This document shows, piece after piece, positions 43,268 to 55,108 of a stretch of DNA of 60,000 nt. Made by a program: the position numbers and the translations under genes. Position 1 is the first letter of the stretch, and the number at the start of each line of letters is the position of its first letter. The DNA lies in NCBI RefSeq assembly GCF_963678635.1, contig NC_087070.1:10142539-10202538 (forward strand). The letters are read 5' to 3'. Below the pieces are notes generated by a model that was given only the letters and a program-made list of their open reading frames with translations, was not told the origin of the DNA and made no database searches. The DNA comes from Symsagittifera roscoffensis. Taxonomy: Eukaryota > Xenacoelomorpha > Acoela > Convolutidae.

Positions 43268-44182
43268 CATTGTATTTTCGCCACTGAACGCTATCGTTTT
43301 CTCATCTTGTTTTTTCTCTTTTAGAGGTAGGTCAAGATCATAGTTTTCAATTTCTTGAGGCCTCACTGGAGTTGTGACATTAAAATCAAATAACTCTAAT
43401 GGCGTTTACAGTCTACTGCTTACTTAGTATCATCGAAGACTTCACAAAATTTCAAAGAATAGGCTAGCAGCCAAATGCCTTAGGGACGTAAGTTTTCTTT
43501 CTTCTTTTCTTTTTTTTTGCCCAAAAAGTTATGCAGTTTTTGTTTTTTCTCTAATTCTTTAATCTTCGCTCCTCGTTTACTTTCCTTTCTCCTCAATCGT
43601 GTCTTCCTCCGTCTCCTCTGTTTCTCCTGCTGATGTTTCTGCACTTTCCACATCTGACATCTGTCTCACATGGTATGTTGTCCTGAGATCTGTTTAGAAT
43701 GTCTGTTTACTATGTCTAGAACTGTAGTTTTTCTGGCTTCTTGAAATATTGAGTTTTGTGTTTTATTCTCCTGCTTTTCTCATCTTCTTTCATGTCTTCT
43801 TCACTGCTCGTATTTGCTGAAGTTCGTTTGTAGCGTAAAAGTGAGTCATATTGCATTCATGTATGCTGTCTTCTAATTTTTGTATGATCAACATGTACCA
43901 GTCTACTGCATCTCCCACCAGTCCATATGCAGCAACTCTGAGTCGCCATAGTTTTGCAACGGCTACATTTGCCTCTTTCGGATGTGATCCGCAAACCGAT
44001 CGCCGTATCTGGTGCGATAAGAGAAACGACTTTTTCACGTCTGTGCTTTAAGTGATCCATATATTGTGAGCCATCGTATCATGGTTATGACAAAACTACG
44101 AATCTGATTTTGAGATTGTTGGGGCAAAGTTTTACAAACTCATTTTGTTCCCTGACATATCGCCTTTGATTGTCAGACGGCT
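43268..44182 (+). repeat. Segmental duplication copy A, right part
   Basis: After the retroelement the sequence again follows copy B: GTTTACAGT..TCATCGAAGA and CAAAGAATAGGCTAGCA (about 43405-43475 against 53808-53875), TCAATCGTGTCTTC and CCTCTGTTTCTCC (43590-43630 against 53941-53975), and TGTAGTTTTTCTGGC (43725 against 54055). Past about 43750 similarity to copy B is lost. Open frames on both strands at 43790-44060 have no recognisable motif. Confidence 0.75.
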
Positions 44183-44382
44183 NNNNNNNNNNNNNNNNNN
44201 NNNNNNNNNNNNNNNNNNNNNNNNNNNNNNNNNNNNNNNNNNNNNNNNNNNNNNNNNNNNNNNNNNNNNNNNNNNNNNNNNNNNNNNNNNNNNNNNNNNN
44301 NNNNNNNNNNNNNNNNNNNNNNNNNNNNNNNNNNNNNNNNNNNNNNNNNNNNNNNNNNNNNNNNNNNNNNNNNNNNNNNNNN
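44183..44382. other. Assembly gap of exactly 200 N
   Basis: The run of N has a round size, typical of a scaffolding placeholder; the true distance is unknown. Copy B begins directly after it. Confidence 0.99.
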
Positions 44383-46188
44383 TTAACTGTTACATGATCA
44401 CTAACTATGGCTATCGTTCTTTATGTTGGTTTCGATTTTCGATAAAGTTGACTTGGATGAAATATAATAGTTTTCAATTGGATAACTTATTCGATTGGAT
44501 TTAATGGTTGAGCTCTGTAAAAGAAGGCAACAGGTCGATTGGACTTCAAACGAGAGGGACGGGCGTTCAACAGTGCTGAGTACAACAGTAACGAAACTGA
44601 AAATATTTTCAACAGTTCCAAAAATTTGAGGATATTTGAAAAGTTTGAGTTCTGTTTGCAAATTGATGGCAGTTTTGCATGAATGCTCTGCTCTTTTGTT
44701 CTGAAGCGAAACCGAGAAAAAATGACAATTCGCCGAGTTAATTGTTTGTTCAGAAAAATTTATAACGCCGCGCTTGGAGAAATTTTGTTTGTTAACAAGC
44801 GGCATCAATTAAAATGGCCATTTTTGGCTTTAAACTTCCGGTCGATTTGAATTAATGTATTTTTCAGTGACTTAACGGATAGAAAAAAACAGTATTCAAA
44901 ATAATTTCCGGCACTGTTAAACAGAATTTTACTTTTCGCAACTGTTGTATTGCCTCGTTTAAACGCATTGTCGAAAGAGCGGGAAATTATTGACGCTACT
45001 TAAACGAAGAAAATCACTCGGTGCAATCCCTCAAATGCGAAGGACCAAATGCCGAATTGGAACAAGTTTTTTATTTCAAGGGTTTCGTTATAAAAGATGT
45101 AAATTATCGCTTAATTTATTTCATTTTGATTGAATGACAATTGATTTTTTTTAAAATCGATTTTTGGCTTATTTTGTTTTCTGTCTTTCGCTCACAAGTT
45201 TTCGCCCATCTTTTTTGTTTCGCGCATGAGAATAGCTCCAAAATCACTCCAGTTTTGGCGCCAAATTGTCTGGACTTGCAAATTAAACTTTTAATTTGAC
45301 GCCAAAACGTCTAAATTCCAAGTTTTCTTGCTCAAAATTTTAAAGTGTCACATGAGACTGCAAACATTCGGCATTTAATTTATGATTGCCGCACTTAATA
45401 TGTTCAATTTGTTCAAATTTTCGGCAATGTTGAACTATTTTTTTTATCGATGATATTGTACTGCCTCGGAGGGACTTCAAATAGAACTTTGAGCTTTTTC
45501 AGGTAATTCCAACACACATCGGCTTGATTTCATTTCATTTAGGGTACTTTTTTATGTGCCAAACTGCCGGAACCAGAATTTTTTGAAAGAAGTACATAAA
45601 TTCAGATGTTGAAGAGGAAATCCACCAGTTACGCTGAAACAGTCACAGCCGACGTCGTGTACAAATAGATATCCAGTGAAGCATTGGTTTTCACATTCAA
45701 TTCTAGATCTGAAATAGACTATGATATCTAAAAGTAACGCTTGGATGCATTTGGCATAGACTACTTGAGGTTTTTTCAGGTCTAAAATTTCTGTTTTTTA
45801 GATCGAAAAAAAAATTCGAAGAATTTTTTTCCAATACGAGGCCAAACTGTGCTCTGGATAGGCGCTCAATTTTGTGTCTGTATGTTCCCGGATTCCAGAG
45901 ACAATTCTTTAAACAAGTTAAATTTTTGTCGGAACGATCAAAGAAATTGAAAGAACAAAAAAAGAACAAAAGGAGCGTCCTTGTTGCGGAATCCGCTTAC
46001 ATTTCGCAAAAAGCACAGTTTGGCCTCGCAATGTTTGTTTTTTTTTGTTAATCCTGATACAGATTTGGCAAAAAAAAATCAGACAAAACCTCTCATTTTA
46101 TAAATTTATGATTTTTTTCGTTAATTTTTCATAATTTTTGGTAGTTTTTTAAACAATCTAACTTGAGCGGGACAATCAAAAATCAATG

Positions 46189-46984
46189 CAGAGTACTTTT
46201 CTTGATCTTAAAAAGCCTTCGACACGGTCAATCAGGTACAACTCCTGGAAAACTGTTGCTCTTATGGATTGAGTGGTTTCATCTTTTTACGTCCTACAAC
46301 AGGACACAATTTACGTATCTTAGTTAATAATAAAACAATGAATTTCAAAAAAGAAAGTATACAGTTTTTTCGAAGCGAGAATGAATCACGTATCTTAGTT
46401 AATAACAAAACAATGAATTTCAAAAAAGAAAGTATTCAGTTTTTTCGAAGCGAGAATGAATCAAGTGACATTGGAAACGGAAATTAATTTAGGTACTTAG
46501 GAATAGCAGTAGACAATGATTTGATTTTTTTACTTTAAATGAATTTATTTTGACAAAATGTTTCTATTCTCAGGAAAAAATGGATTACTTTTTCCGATTG
46601 ATTGCTATTGAATAAGAAAAGTTTTAAGCAAGAAACAGCTGAGACATGTTGTGCAAATTGCTATTCATTATGGAGTTTTAATGTATGGTATTTGAAACAA
46701 AAGTATATGAAACAACTGGATAATGATCTCAGTAAACTATGCATAATAGTTTTTTAAACGTAATTTAGACTCAAAAAGATCAGCACAGGAAGCTCACAAA
46801 TTGTATCCATCTACTGAACTTCATGTTTATGAAGTTTTTAAAACAATAGAAAAAAATTCTAAAAGGCCCAGTAGACACTTTACGCAACGTAATAACTAAA
46901 GAAGACTCAAGATGCATATCACAAAAAACAGTGAACTCATTTTTTTAAATGACAGTGCAAAATACGAAACAAAAAAATTACTGC
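46189..46984 (+). pseudogene. Non-LTR retrotransposon RT fragment (copy B)
   Basis: Counterpart of 17625-18420, nearly identical, with the same LDLKKAFDTV block and the same 75-bp in-frame tandem duplication (46314-46388 and 46389-46463). It has the same stops, so decay preceded the duplication or conversion. Confidence 0.6.
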
Positions 46985-46998
46985 ATATAAGGGTGCAT

Positions 46999-48246
46999 AG
47001 ACATTTGTGTCCTTGACAAAACAGTCTGAAATTATAAAAATTGTACCAGACATTTAAGTCCCAGACAAAATTGTTCGAAACTGTTTTGCGAATTTTTTTT
47101 GAATTGACCTTGTGATCTTTAATGCTTTGTTCTTTTGAGGTTGTTTGATTGTACTTTAATTAGATTCTATGCGTATCAATTAGCCATAGAACAGTTGAAA
47201 TGAGACAAAACTTTCAAGAACAATTTGAAATTTTAAAGCGCATTTGGCCGTGCGATGAAGTCATAAGTTTCAAGGTCAAAAGGTGAAAAGGTCTGAAGTT
47301 CAAATCTCGGGTCCGCAAAAACCTTTCGTAATTTAGTCAATATTTGAAATTAAAAAACCCAAAATTGGATAAGCTAGGGAAAAGTTGAAATGGGTTGACT
47401 TGATTGAGCCAAAAGGGAAGAGGATGGGAAAAGCTTGATTACATTGATCATTTTGCCATTATCAAAACGGGTCTAGCTCAATTTTGAAATATTCTGAGAA
47501 AAAGTTCAACTTAGAAAAATTTATTAAAAATTATTGTTTCGCAATATCAACTTTGGAAAATAAATTGACTTTGAAATATAGTTTGATGTTGTTGCTGCAC
47601 CCTTTTAGGAAACTAAAAGTTTACTTGGGTCGTAGGCCGCAACTAATTCGGAAAGGTTTTTGTCAAGTTTGACATAAAGAGGTTTTTTATAACGTGACAC
47701 TCTTTTCCCGGCACACATTTTTTCGATCAAGATTTCAGCGTTTTTCTGTTCGTGTTGAAATTTTTCTATGAGTTTGGGAAATAATGGGTGCGAAATTGAG
47801 GTGTCTGTTAGAATCCGATGTTTGAAGTATGCGTATGCATCATAAACTAGCATTCCGTTGTTTTTATTTGTCACAAGAGTTTCCATTGTCAACACGAACT
47901 CGAGATCAATAACAATGAAATTATGATCTCTCGTGTCTACGTTTGGCAGCACTATCGATCAAGCGATAATTGTGTAGGTATGTGTAAATGAGTTGAGTCC
48001 TGTCTTAATTTTGTCTCTGATATGCTGCGCAAAGTAATTTCTGGTCTAATTGCTCAGTTGCGTGGCCTCATCGATTTAATCCTTCCTATTGAGAGCTTAT
48101 CAAATTAATCCTGTCATTAACTAGTGTGGCAACAGCCCAGACAATTTTGGGACAATTTTGTCTGGGAACCAAATGTCTTAGACACTTTTTGCATTTTGGA
48201 CTGTTTTTGGCGGGACATAAATGTCTGGGACACAAATGTCCTGACT
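46999..48246. repeat. Inverted-repeat element around 1.25 kb (copy B)
   Basis: Counterpart of 18436-19683. The arms are again GACATTTGTGTCC/CAGACAAAATTG and its inverse, with very few substitutions relative to copy A. Confidence 0.45.
47605..47952 (-). other. Minus-strand open frame, 115 codons, unidentified (copy B)
   Basis: Identical in translation to the frame at 19042-19389 in copy A, including the LVYDAYAYFKH block and the absence of an ATG. The same doubts apply. Confidence 0.25.
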
Positions 48247-49511
48247 CGCATATAAGAATAAGAAAACTGCTCAGTTACATCTTTAGTTTTGGAAAAACGA
48301 TTAGTTTTTTCAGAAAATTTTCAAACAGCCGCAAAAAAAAGAAGAAACAAATTTATAGATAGCTTCATCTTCAGCAATGAAGATCTATTGAACAAAATAA
48401 CCAGCTAGGAAAATTAATATAACATCTCAATCTCAACAGGTTAACTTTCATATTTCCTCTGCTTTTCTTCTTTTATAATGAAGCTCGCACCCTTGATGTT
48501 TTCTGCTTTTATTTCAATACCGGCGAAATCGGAGTTCGGAAATTGAGAAAAACTTCTAATTTTTTTCTGCTCAGGGAAGTCTGAAAATAGACCAAAGGGT
48601 TTCATGACTATTTCTCTGACCAATATGTAAAGGATGTGATTCGAGTTCTACAACAATCATTTCTGGTATACTAGCCTGAAACAAATATATTAGAATTGTT
48701 ATTTGTTTAACTTTTTCTGCCTGTCTCTACTTTTCTCAACTCTTTGTGGTTAGCACGCACTGAACTTCTTTCAAACGGTACTTGAGCTCGACTGGAGAGC
48801 ACATCTGCTTTTTTCGTCTTATGCTATTCTTAAGCCAACTTTTGATGACTGTGCAAAACTGATTTCAATATCAATTGAAAATCCGAAAAACGTATTAAAA
48901 TTTTAAAAATTCATTTGTAATGAGAGAATAATATTCTTAAATTTGTAATACTCTTTTTGCATCAGTTGACAAAAAGGTTAAATTTGGTCTTTGTGAGCCA
49001 GAAACAATATCAATTATATTTTCACACTCGATCCAGTGCTTGACCGCTACATATTTAAACTCAGCTGTCTCAGCTTCATTATCAATTAATCAAACTCTTC
49101 AAATGCTTGAATTGATTTGGTAAATCAACTTTGAGCTTTTCAATTAAAATACTTTATCGTCGCATTTGAAGAAATTTCATAAACTGATTTCAATAGTAAA
49201 TAAAATTGCAGAAAAACGCTTTAATGTTTTTAACTACATTTGTAATCACCGAATAATTTTCTGAAACTTGTAGTACTGTTTTGCATCATTTGAAAAAAAA
49301 TCTTAATTTTGGTTTTTGTTAACATTCTCAGCTATACCATATGTTACACGTGCTCCTTGACCAATGCATGTTTAAACGCGGCTGTCTAAGCTTCCTTATA
49401 AATTATTAAAACTCTTCAAAGCTTGAACCGAAATCGGAAACCAATTTTAACTTTACGGAAGTTAATTTTTTTTTAATTAAAACACTTTATCGTCGCATTT
49501 GAAGAGATTTC

Positions 49512-49633
49512 ATGACCAGGCTAAAGACTGAAAATGCAAAGTTCTTTTTTGCTGGTGCGGCAATTTCTACGTTTCTGTTTCTGATTTGCAGTCGCTGGAT
49601 AATTGCGCATGAAAATCCAGTAATTATAAACAG
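49512..49633 (+). CDS. Possible membrane-anchor exon (copy B)
   Basis: Same 40-residue frame and donor AACAG|GTTAGT as 20948-21069. The hydrophobic run after a basic N-terminus is unchanged. Confidence 0.35.
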
Positions 49634-49812
49634 GTTAGTCTTTACTGTTTTGCACCGTATTTCAAATTTTATCGGAGCTTTTTTGCCGTTTTTTTAAATT
49701 CATGAAATGTTCTCTTCTCTTGTTTCAGAAAATTGGTTTAAATTAAGGTATTGATAGTTCCATGAAGAAATCCATGCAGCTTAAAGTTTTGTCTAATTGT
49801 TTGAATGAGAGG

Positions 49813-50236
49813 CAGGGGCGAATCTATGATTTTCTCGAGGGGGGTGGCGGATTTTCAAACAATTTTCGAAAATTTTGTCGATCTTTTTTTTAGGTCGACC
49901 GAATTGATCTTTCGAGCTCTTCCTAAGCACAGTTTAGTCCCTGTTTTGGCCAAATTTTCTGCGCCGTATTTTTGAAAAACAGTCCAAAAAAGGCGTTTTT
50001 AGTCACTTTTTGGGAAATGTTGACCAAAAAATTGCGTTTTTTCGGCGCGCGCTCCCCCTCAAAATTAGTATATATTGGCGCGCCAAAGGCGCCTTTTAAA
50101 TAACTTTAGGGTCGGTCGGCCAAAAGTGGATTTCTTAAACAGTACCAAAAGGGGACCCTTGGGGTCGGCAGGGGGTCGAATCCCTGAGGGAAAGACGCCG
50201 TCCACCCCCCCCCCGCCCGCCCTAAATCCGCCCCTG
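49813..50236. mobile_element. hAT-like MITE (copy B)
   Basis: Same insertion as 21249-21675, with the same flanking 8-mers ATGAGAGG (49805-49812) and ATGTGAGG (50237-50244). It differs mainly in the length of a C run. The shared insertion shows it predates the split of the copies. Confidence 0.8.
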
Positions 50237-50463
50237 ATGTGAGGCAACAATTCCAAAAAAACTCCAGTGTAAAAAAGGGTTTTGGCATTTTGAATAAATT
50301 AAAGGACCAGAACAAAAGCTGTTCTGTTCATAGCTTTTTGGCGGAAAAGCGCATTTGCAACCTGGTTTAAATTATACGAGTTCTTGTAAGTTCAGCTTAT
50401 GCGCGTTTTCCCCCACTCAAATTTTGATTAAATTAGTACGACCAAAGCGAATATGGTAAAACC

Positions 50464-50796
50464 TTGATCATAATTCAAAATTTGGATACTATAAAAATTA
50501 ACCAATTTTCGACTTACAAAGAAAAATTTGAAGCAAAGTTTAGTATCATTTCGGGGGCTGTTGAAAAATTTACATATTTAAGTTATTTTAGCTCGTATTC
50601 ATCAACGCCTATTTCGAAGCCAGTAACCGAAAATGAAATCCAAGTTGAGTGCAAAGTACTCAGAGATGATGAGGAAGGATTACAAAGAGCCATTGAGTCT
50701 TGCAATCAGGTAGTTTCGAACCTCAAACGCCAACAATATGTGTGCATCAATGGGCCCAATAGTCACATTTGCAAAAGTTCGTGTTTTCGCTCATGA
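50464..50796 (+). other. Open frame upstream of the methyltransferase (copy B)
   Basis: Counterpart of 21903-22235. Three or four substitutions change residues (for example Ala to Thr, Arg to Gln, Trp to Ser) but keep the frame open. Same donor AATCAG|GTAGTT. Function unknown. Confidence 0.3.
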
Positions 50797-51127
50797 TATC
50801 TAATATTTGAGAGCCTAGATTTCAGTTTAACTTCATTTTTTGGTAAAAATAGATCATTCAGGAGGATTTGTTTTTATCTCTGTTTTGAGTTCAAAGTGGA
50901 ATCGACTTATAAAAATCGACATACTTGTTTTTCAAATAGTTTGTCAAAAATTTGGAACATGCATGATTTCCATTGATTTTTCGATTTGGTTAATGTTAGA
51001 TATTTTTGTTGTGTGAAAAGGATTCCAAATCTGGGAAGCTAAAATTCTTCGATTACTTTTTTTATAGAAAATTGGTGAGAAAATGATGAATTTCATTCTT
51101 ACAGATAAAAAACTAGTTATCTGATGC

Positions 51128-52535
51128 ATGAATGAAAACATTTCAACCGAAGTGGTGAACAACTACGTGGAAAACGGGAAACAAAATGACGGATCATTGT
51201 GTCAATTAATGAACAATTTGGGGTCAGACAAGTGTGCGCTGTACAATTACCCAGACTATTATGACTTATTTCTAAAACCAATCAAAAACCGTCATCTGAA
51301 AATTTTGGAAATTGGACTGGGATCTCAAACAGGGCCCTACAAATCGCAAATGAACAAAACATATCTAAAGGGCAGTTTTCCAGTTTAAAAAACACTTCAG
51401 AATTCTTCACTTTGAAAACATTTTGAAAACACTTCAGCGAAGTTTTTGTTAGCTGATGAGAAAAGAGTTTACAAAAAGTAGCTTAGCAGCAAACATTTTC
51501 CAATAACTCTTTTACACAACAGTTACAAAACCAATTTTAAAAATTGCTAAAACAATTTATAGCATATAAAAGCAACGTTGTAAATTTGTTTTACAAGTTA
51601 ATGTTTAAGATGAAAATGATTGTTAAAAAGTTGGATCTAAAAAGATTCGCGAAAATTGTTTTGTTTTGTTTTTCTGAAGTTAGAAAAGTAATCATAAGTC
51701 AATTGCTTCATTTTTTCTTTTAAAAAACTGTAGACAATATGCCTCTGGAAAAGAGCAGGTCGAACTGGAAAAAATAACCCATAACAGTTGCCCAATTTAC
51801 ACGTTGGCGGCTCCACCAGAGCTTGGCGAGATTACTTCAAATACTCGTCAATTTTTGGAGCAGATATCAACCCGCAGAGTTTATTCCAAGAAGAACGTAT
51901 AAAAACTTTTGTGGTGAATATTTCTGACAAGGAGAGCACGCGGCGAATGTTTGATCACGTTGGAAACGTGAATATTTTTGTTGACGACTCCTTACACCAG
52001 CCTCGAGCACAGGAAAGTTTGCTAAATGTAGCTTACGATTACGTTCGGCCAGGCGGCTTCTATTTCGTAGAGGACGTCAAACCAGAAGACGCGTGCAATC
52101 ATTATATGCGGTAGGAAACAAACTGTGACTAGGATGCAATTAAAAAATTTGGTCGAATTTTTAATTTTGTCAAAAATTTGGCTCTTTTCCGGTTCCCTCC
52201 TTTCAAAATACCGAGTTTTTATTTGTTTTATGTGTTATTATGGCTAAATGCGTGATGTTACGCTGTAAAATATGAAGAACAAATCTGTTCCCAGTTGTCG
52301 ATTTTTTCACCACGCCAAATTTCATTGCATTATTTTAATTTGAATTTGAAGGGGGGGGGGGACCGGAAAAGAGCCGAAACTTTTTGTAAGTTTTAAGCTT
52401 TTTAAATGTTTCAGGTCTTATGCGAAACGAGGAATCCGCGAGTTTGCCTTCATGCGCGATGCACACTCGACAACACTTTTCACGTGGGGCTTGATGGTGT
52501 TCCGAAAACCACTAGACCAGAGTAAGATGTGTTGA
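51128..52535 (+). CDS. Class I SAM-dependent methyltransferase, 3 exons, 232 aa (copy B)
   Basis: Exons 51128-51382, 51788-52110 and 52415-52535 have the same lengths (255, 323, 121) and splice signals as copy A and give an intact 232-residue product with the same motifs (LEIGLG, GGSTRAWRDYF, FGADI, VDDSLHQP, PGGFYFVEDV). By eye it differs from copy A at four residues: Glu/Gln in the N-terminus, Phe/Ile just before LEIGLG, Ser/Pro at the second-exon start and Lys/Gln after FGADINP. Introns differ much more than exons, including indels, which indicates purifying selection on both copies. Confidence 0.8.
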
Positions 52536-52610
52536 AAGTCAGCAGAATCATATTATGTACATAACTATACGTATAATCTTAGCTTCCAGAACTTGAATTC
52601 GATAAATCAC

Positions 52611-52616
52611 AATAAA
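52611..52616 (+). promoter_or_regulatory. Polyadenylation signal of methyltransferase copy B
   Basis: AATAAA lies 76 bases after the stop codon at 52533, the same place as in copy A. Confidence 0.6.
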
Positions 52617-52789
52617 GTTTTGGTACGTTTGAATGCAACAATTGAAATTGTAATTACAGTAACTTTGTGTATTTTTTATTGTTTGAACCTTGAAATATTT
52701 TTTAATAAAAAACATTATTGCTTATGCACGAAACCTTTGTCGTTTCTGTAGTTTTTCACGAATGAAAAGACAGATCGAGCTTAGTAGAT

Positions 52790-53160
52790 TTTGAGAACTG
52801 TCTTATTTTTTTCAATATTGAATTTGAAAAAAAAAATAAAAAATGAAATATAATAACTTTTCTTCAAAAAATGATTAAAAATTTAGTAATTTAAACTGCT
52901 GAAAAACATCCATCTAAGTAATGCAATTAGTAACAATTCATTGAGGATAATTGCTGACTGCTAACTAGAAGATTCAGAGGGAAACTTTTTGAGGCAAGAA
53001 GATTTGGAGATAAACGTCTCCGCGGTCAGAAAAGTCAAAACAAGTAAATTTTCTTCAGATTTCGTTTTTTTAAGATCAACAGTTCAAGCCTTATTTGGAA
53101 AAAAAATTGTAAATTATTATTTATAAATTTGAAACTACAGCTGCAATTATTTCGAAAATT
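52790..53160. other. Segment present only in copy B
   Basis: This AT-rich ~370 bp sits where copy A has a G-rich 52-bp MITE remnant (24180-24231). No open frame or repeat recognised. Either copy A lost it or copy B gained it. Confidence 0.55.
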
Positions 53161-54165
53161 AGTGATTCTTCAGATTTTTGAAGCCAAACACTGCCACAAA
53201 AATTTAACTGAGTATGAATTTTTCAGTTTATTGACATTTTCTAACAAGCAAGAAAACCGAAGCGCATGCCGAGCACCAAGAAAAGAAACAGTCGAGAGAT
53301 AGGTCAAGCACAGGCGAAGTAAAATAGATTTTTTTGATTTTTCAACGCTGGTTTTGATTATGTAGGGAAGTCGCTGAAAACTAGTTGAAAACGGAGAAAA
53401 CATACTTTTTGAACAAGTAGTCGATAAAACGATAGAGTAGTTAGCTTTAAATCATCAACTTATTCAATGTTCAAAGCCGTTGTTCTAGGCACTGTAAAAA
53501 ATTTTCTAGAATCTCGTCCGAAAAAATTTTCATATATGACTCGATCTATCTGATTTTGGGTAAATCAATTTAAAAAACTTTTTTAAAAATTGGAAATTAA
53601 AACGAATAAGAAAACGCGGCCAATTTGTGTTCGGAACAGCAAAAATAGTACAGACAGTTGAGACTAAAATTGACTGAATGTAGAGAAAACTGTTATTTGA
53701 AAAACATCACTAAATAAGTTTAACTCCAGAATAAAAAGCAAGGTGAATGTTCTGAACATTTTTTTTTCCGATACTGGACGTCATCGAAAGCAAATAATTT
53801 TAATGAAGTTTACAGTGTTCTGCTAAATTATTATCATCGAAGATTTCATAAAAGTTCAAAGAATAGGCTAGCATTCAAAAAATTTAGGCACATAAGTTTG
53901 CACTTTTTCTATTTTTTTTTCGTCTCTTCTCTACTTCCTCTTCAATCGTGTCTTCTTCTGTTTCCTCTGTTTCTCCCGATGATGTCTCTGTACTGCCTAC
54001 TTCAGTTTGACGTGGTATGCTCTTGTGGGATTTGGTGTTCAATATGTCCTGAAATGTAGTTTTTCTGGCTGCTTGAAATACAGTGATTCATTCAATTGAT
54101 TCTCTCCCTCTCTTTTTGTGCGCGCTCAATTTCCGAAAATTGGTAAAAACTATGAAGTCGAGTGC

Positions 54166-54217
54166 TGAATTATTGAGAGAATTTCCTGGCAAAAACTCTC
54201 GGAAACTCAATAATTCA
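54166..54217. repeat. Short inverted repeat (stem-loop capable)
   Basis: TGAATTATTGAG at 54166-54177 is exactly inverted at 54206-54217 (CTCAATAATTCA), with an AGAATTTCC/GGAAA extension and a 28-base loop. It lies just past the end of copy B in sequence without a gene. Confidence 0.6.
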
Positions 54218-54433
54218 ACAATATTTTCGGCCAAGCATAGCATCATATAACTTCATTAACTGCCCCGAAAACGGTACAAATCAGCGCAAGCTAGCCACAA
54301 GAACCGATAATAATGTCTTTGAGACAAATTGCTCTTTTTGGCGGTCAGCCCTAATCAAGATTGAACCGAAAAAGAACCAAAAACATTTAAAATAGGATAT
54401 AACCCCCTTTTTTTAGTATTTTAACACATTGTC

Positions 54434-54515
54434 AGGTGGGGGACTCAAACCTACGCCAACTGGCAAGTCTGTATTGTCAGCGTTACTGTAGCTAAGGCCA
54501 CTCGGCCATCTGTCC
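54434..54515 (-). tRNA. Degenerate tRNA-Leu-like sequence (pseudogene or SINE head)
   Basis: On the minus strand it starts GGACAGATGGCCGAGTGG, which contains a good A box (TGGCCGAGTGG), and ends with GGTTTGAGTCC (B box) and CCCACCTGACA. Its length, a long variable-arm-like part (TTGCCAGTTGGCG) and the 3' end resemble tRNA-Leu. The acceptor ends do not pair (GGACAGA against CCTGACA) and the anticodon arm is unclear, so it is unlikely to be a functional tRNA. A tRNA-derived SINE or a captured pseudo-tRNA is more likely. Confidence 0.5.
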
Positions 54516-54522
54516 TTGTTTT

Positions 54523-54570
54523 ATAAGCATTTATACTCTTGCTTTATATGCAATTATACTCTTGTTACAT
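54523..54570 (-). repeat. Tandem 22-bp pair with TATAAA, possible 3' LTR start of the BEL element
   Basis: On the minus strand GAGTATAATTGCATATAAAG is followed by GAGTATAAATGCTTATAAAA, two copies of one unit holding TATAAA. It comes right after TGTAACAA and a G-rich tract (54586-54595), so it may be the beginning of the 3' LTR of the BEL/Pao element. No matching 5' LTR is in the window, so this is unproven. Confidence 0.35.
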
Positions 54571-54954
54571 TTGCACTGCAATATCCCCCCCCCCTGAAGA
54601 AGGAAGGACAGGAGCGAGCTTAACGGTCGGTCGAGTGAGTTCACGCGTTGCGGTCTTAACAAGGGCGGATCGGGAGCAACCGTCCTCTCCATAATGTAGC
54701 TTAACGATTCGAGCGAGAGGGTAGTACCCACGGGGACGATCGGGCTCAATCACCCATACGAGATCGCCTGTCTTTAGTGTGAAGTCAGAATGAGTGTGCC
54801 ACATGACACGCTTATTCAGTGAGTGAACATCTTCTCGAAGCCAACAAGACCAAATAGCGTTAGAATACGACTGCGCTCGCAAATACCTTTTATTGTGGTC
54901 GATGCGCTTCCCAGGTAAAAGCGAAGGAAAGCTTGTGGCATGTTGTCCAAGCAA
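54565..54954 (-). pseudogene. pol: BEL/Pao integrase C-terminal domain
   Basis: The 129-codon frame contains W..REDVHSLNKRVMW, LKTGDLVWVIEPDRPRGYYPLARIV and DGCSRSALVKTATRELTRP, the DUF5641 pattern (GDLV, PRG.WPL.R, DG..R...V.T..g...RP.) at the end of Pao integrases. It is separated from the core by frame breaks at 54950-55109. Confidence 0.8.
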
Positions 54955-55108
54955 AAAATGGTTCGTGTTAACACTTCTAACTCACATGAATCAGTACTAA
55001 CGGGATTGATTGGTCTCGAATTCAAAGCTTACTCAACTAAGCAGAGTGTTGTTCCTAACACCTCTTCAGTAACTCGCCTACTGCCTAGTATATCATAATG
55101 CACGCAAT

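Larger units (their letters stand above)
44383..54085 (+). repeat. Segmental duplication copy B
   Basis: It is collinear with 15817-24691 plus 43268-43750 at an offset near 28,560. It lacks the 18.6-kb retroelement: the empty site lies near 53755, between GGTGAATGTTCT and the TTTTTTTTCCGATACTGGACG stretch. It ends near 54085, after TTTTTCTGGCTGCTTGAAATA, where unrelated sequence starts. Confidence 0.9.

Noticed and set aside
43790-44060. Possible exons on both strands after the retroelement
   Set aside because: Short, mutually overlapping, no motif and no counterpart in copy B beyond 54085.
44145-44504. Open frame across the N run
   Set aside because: An artefact of translating N bases.
54531-54749. 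Minus-strand 72-codon frame overlapping the BEL integrase C-terminus
   Set aside because: It lies in another frame of the recognised DUF5641-like region and has no motif; a shadow.
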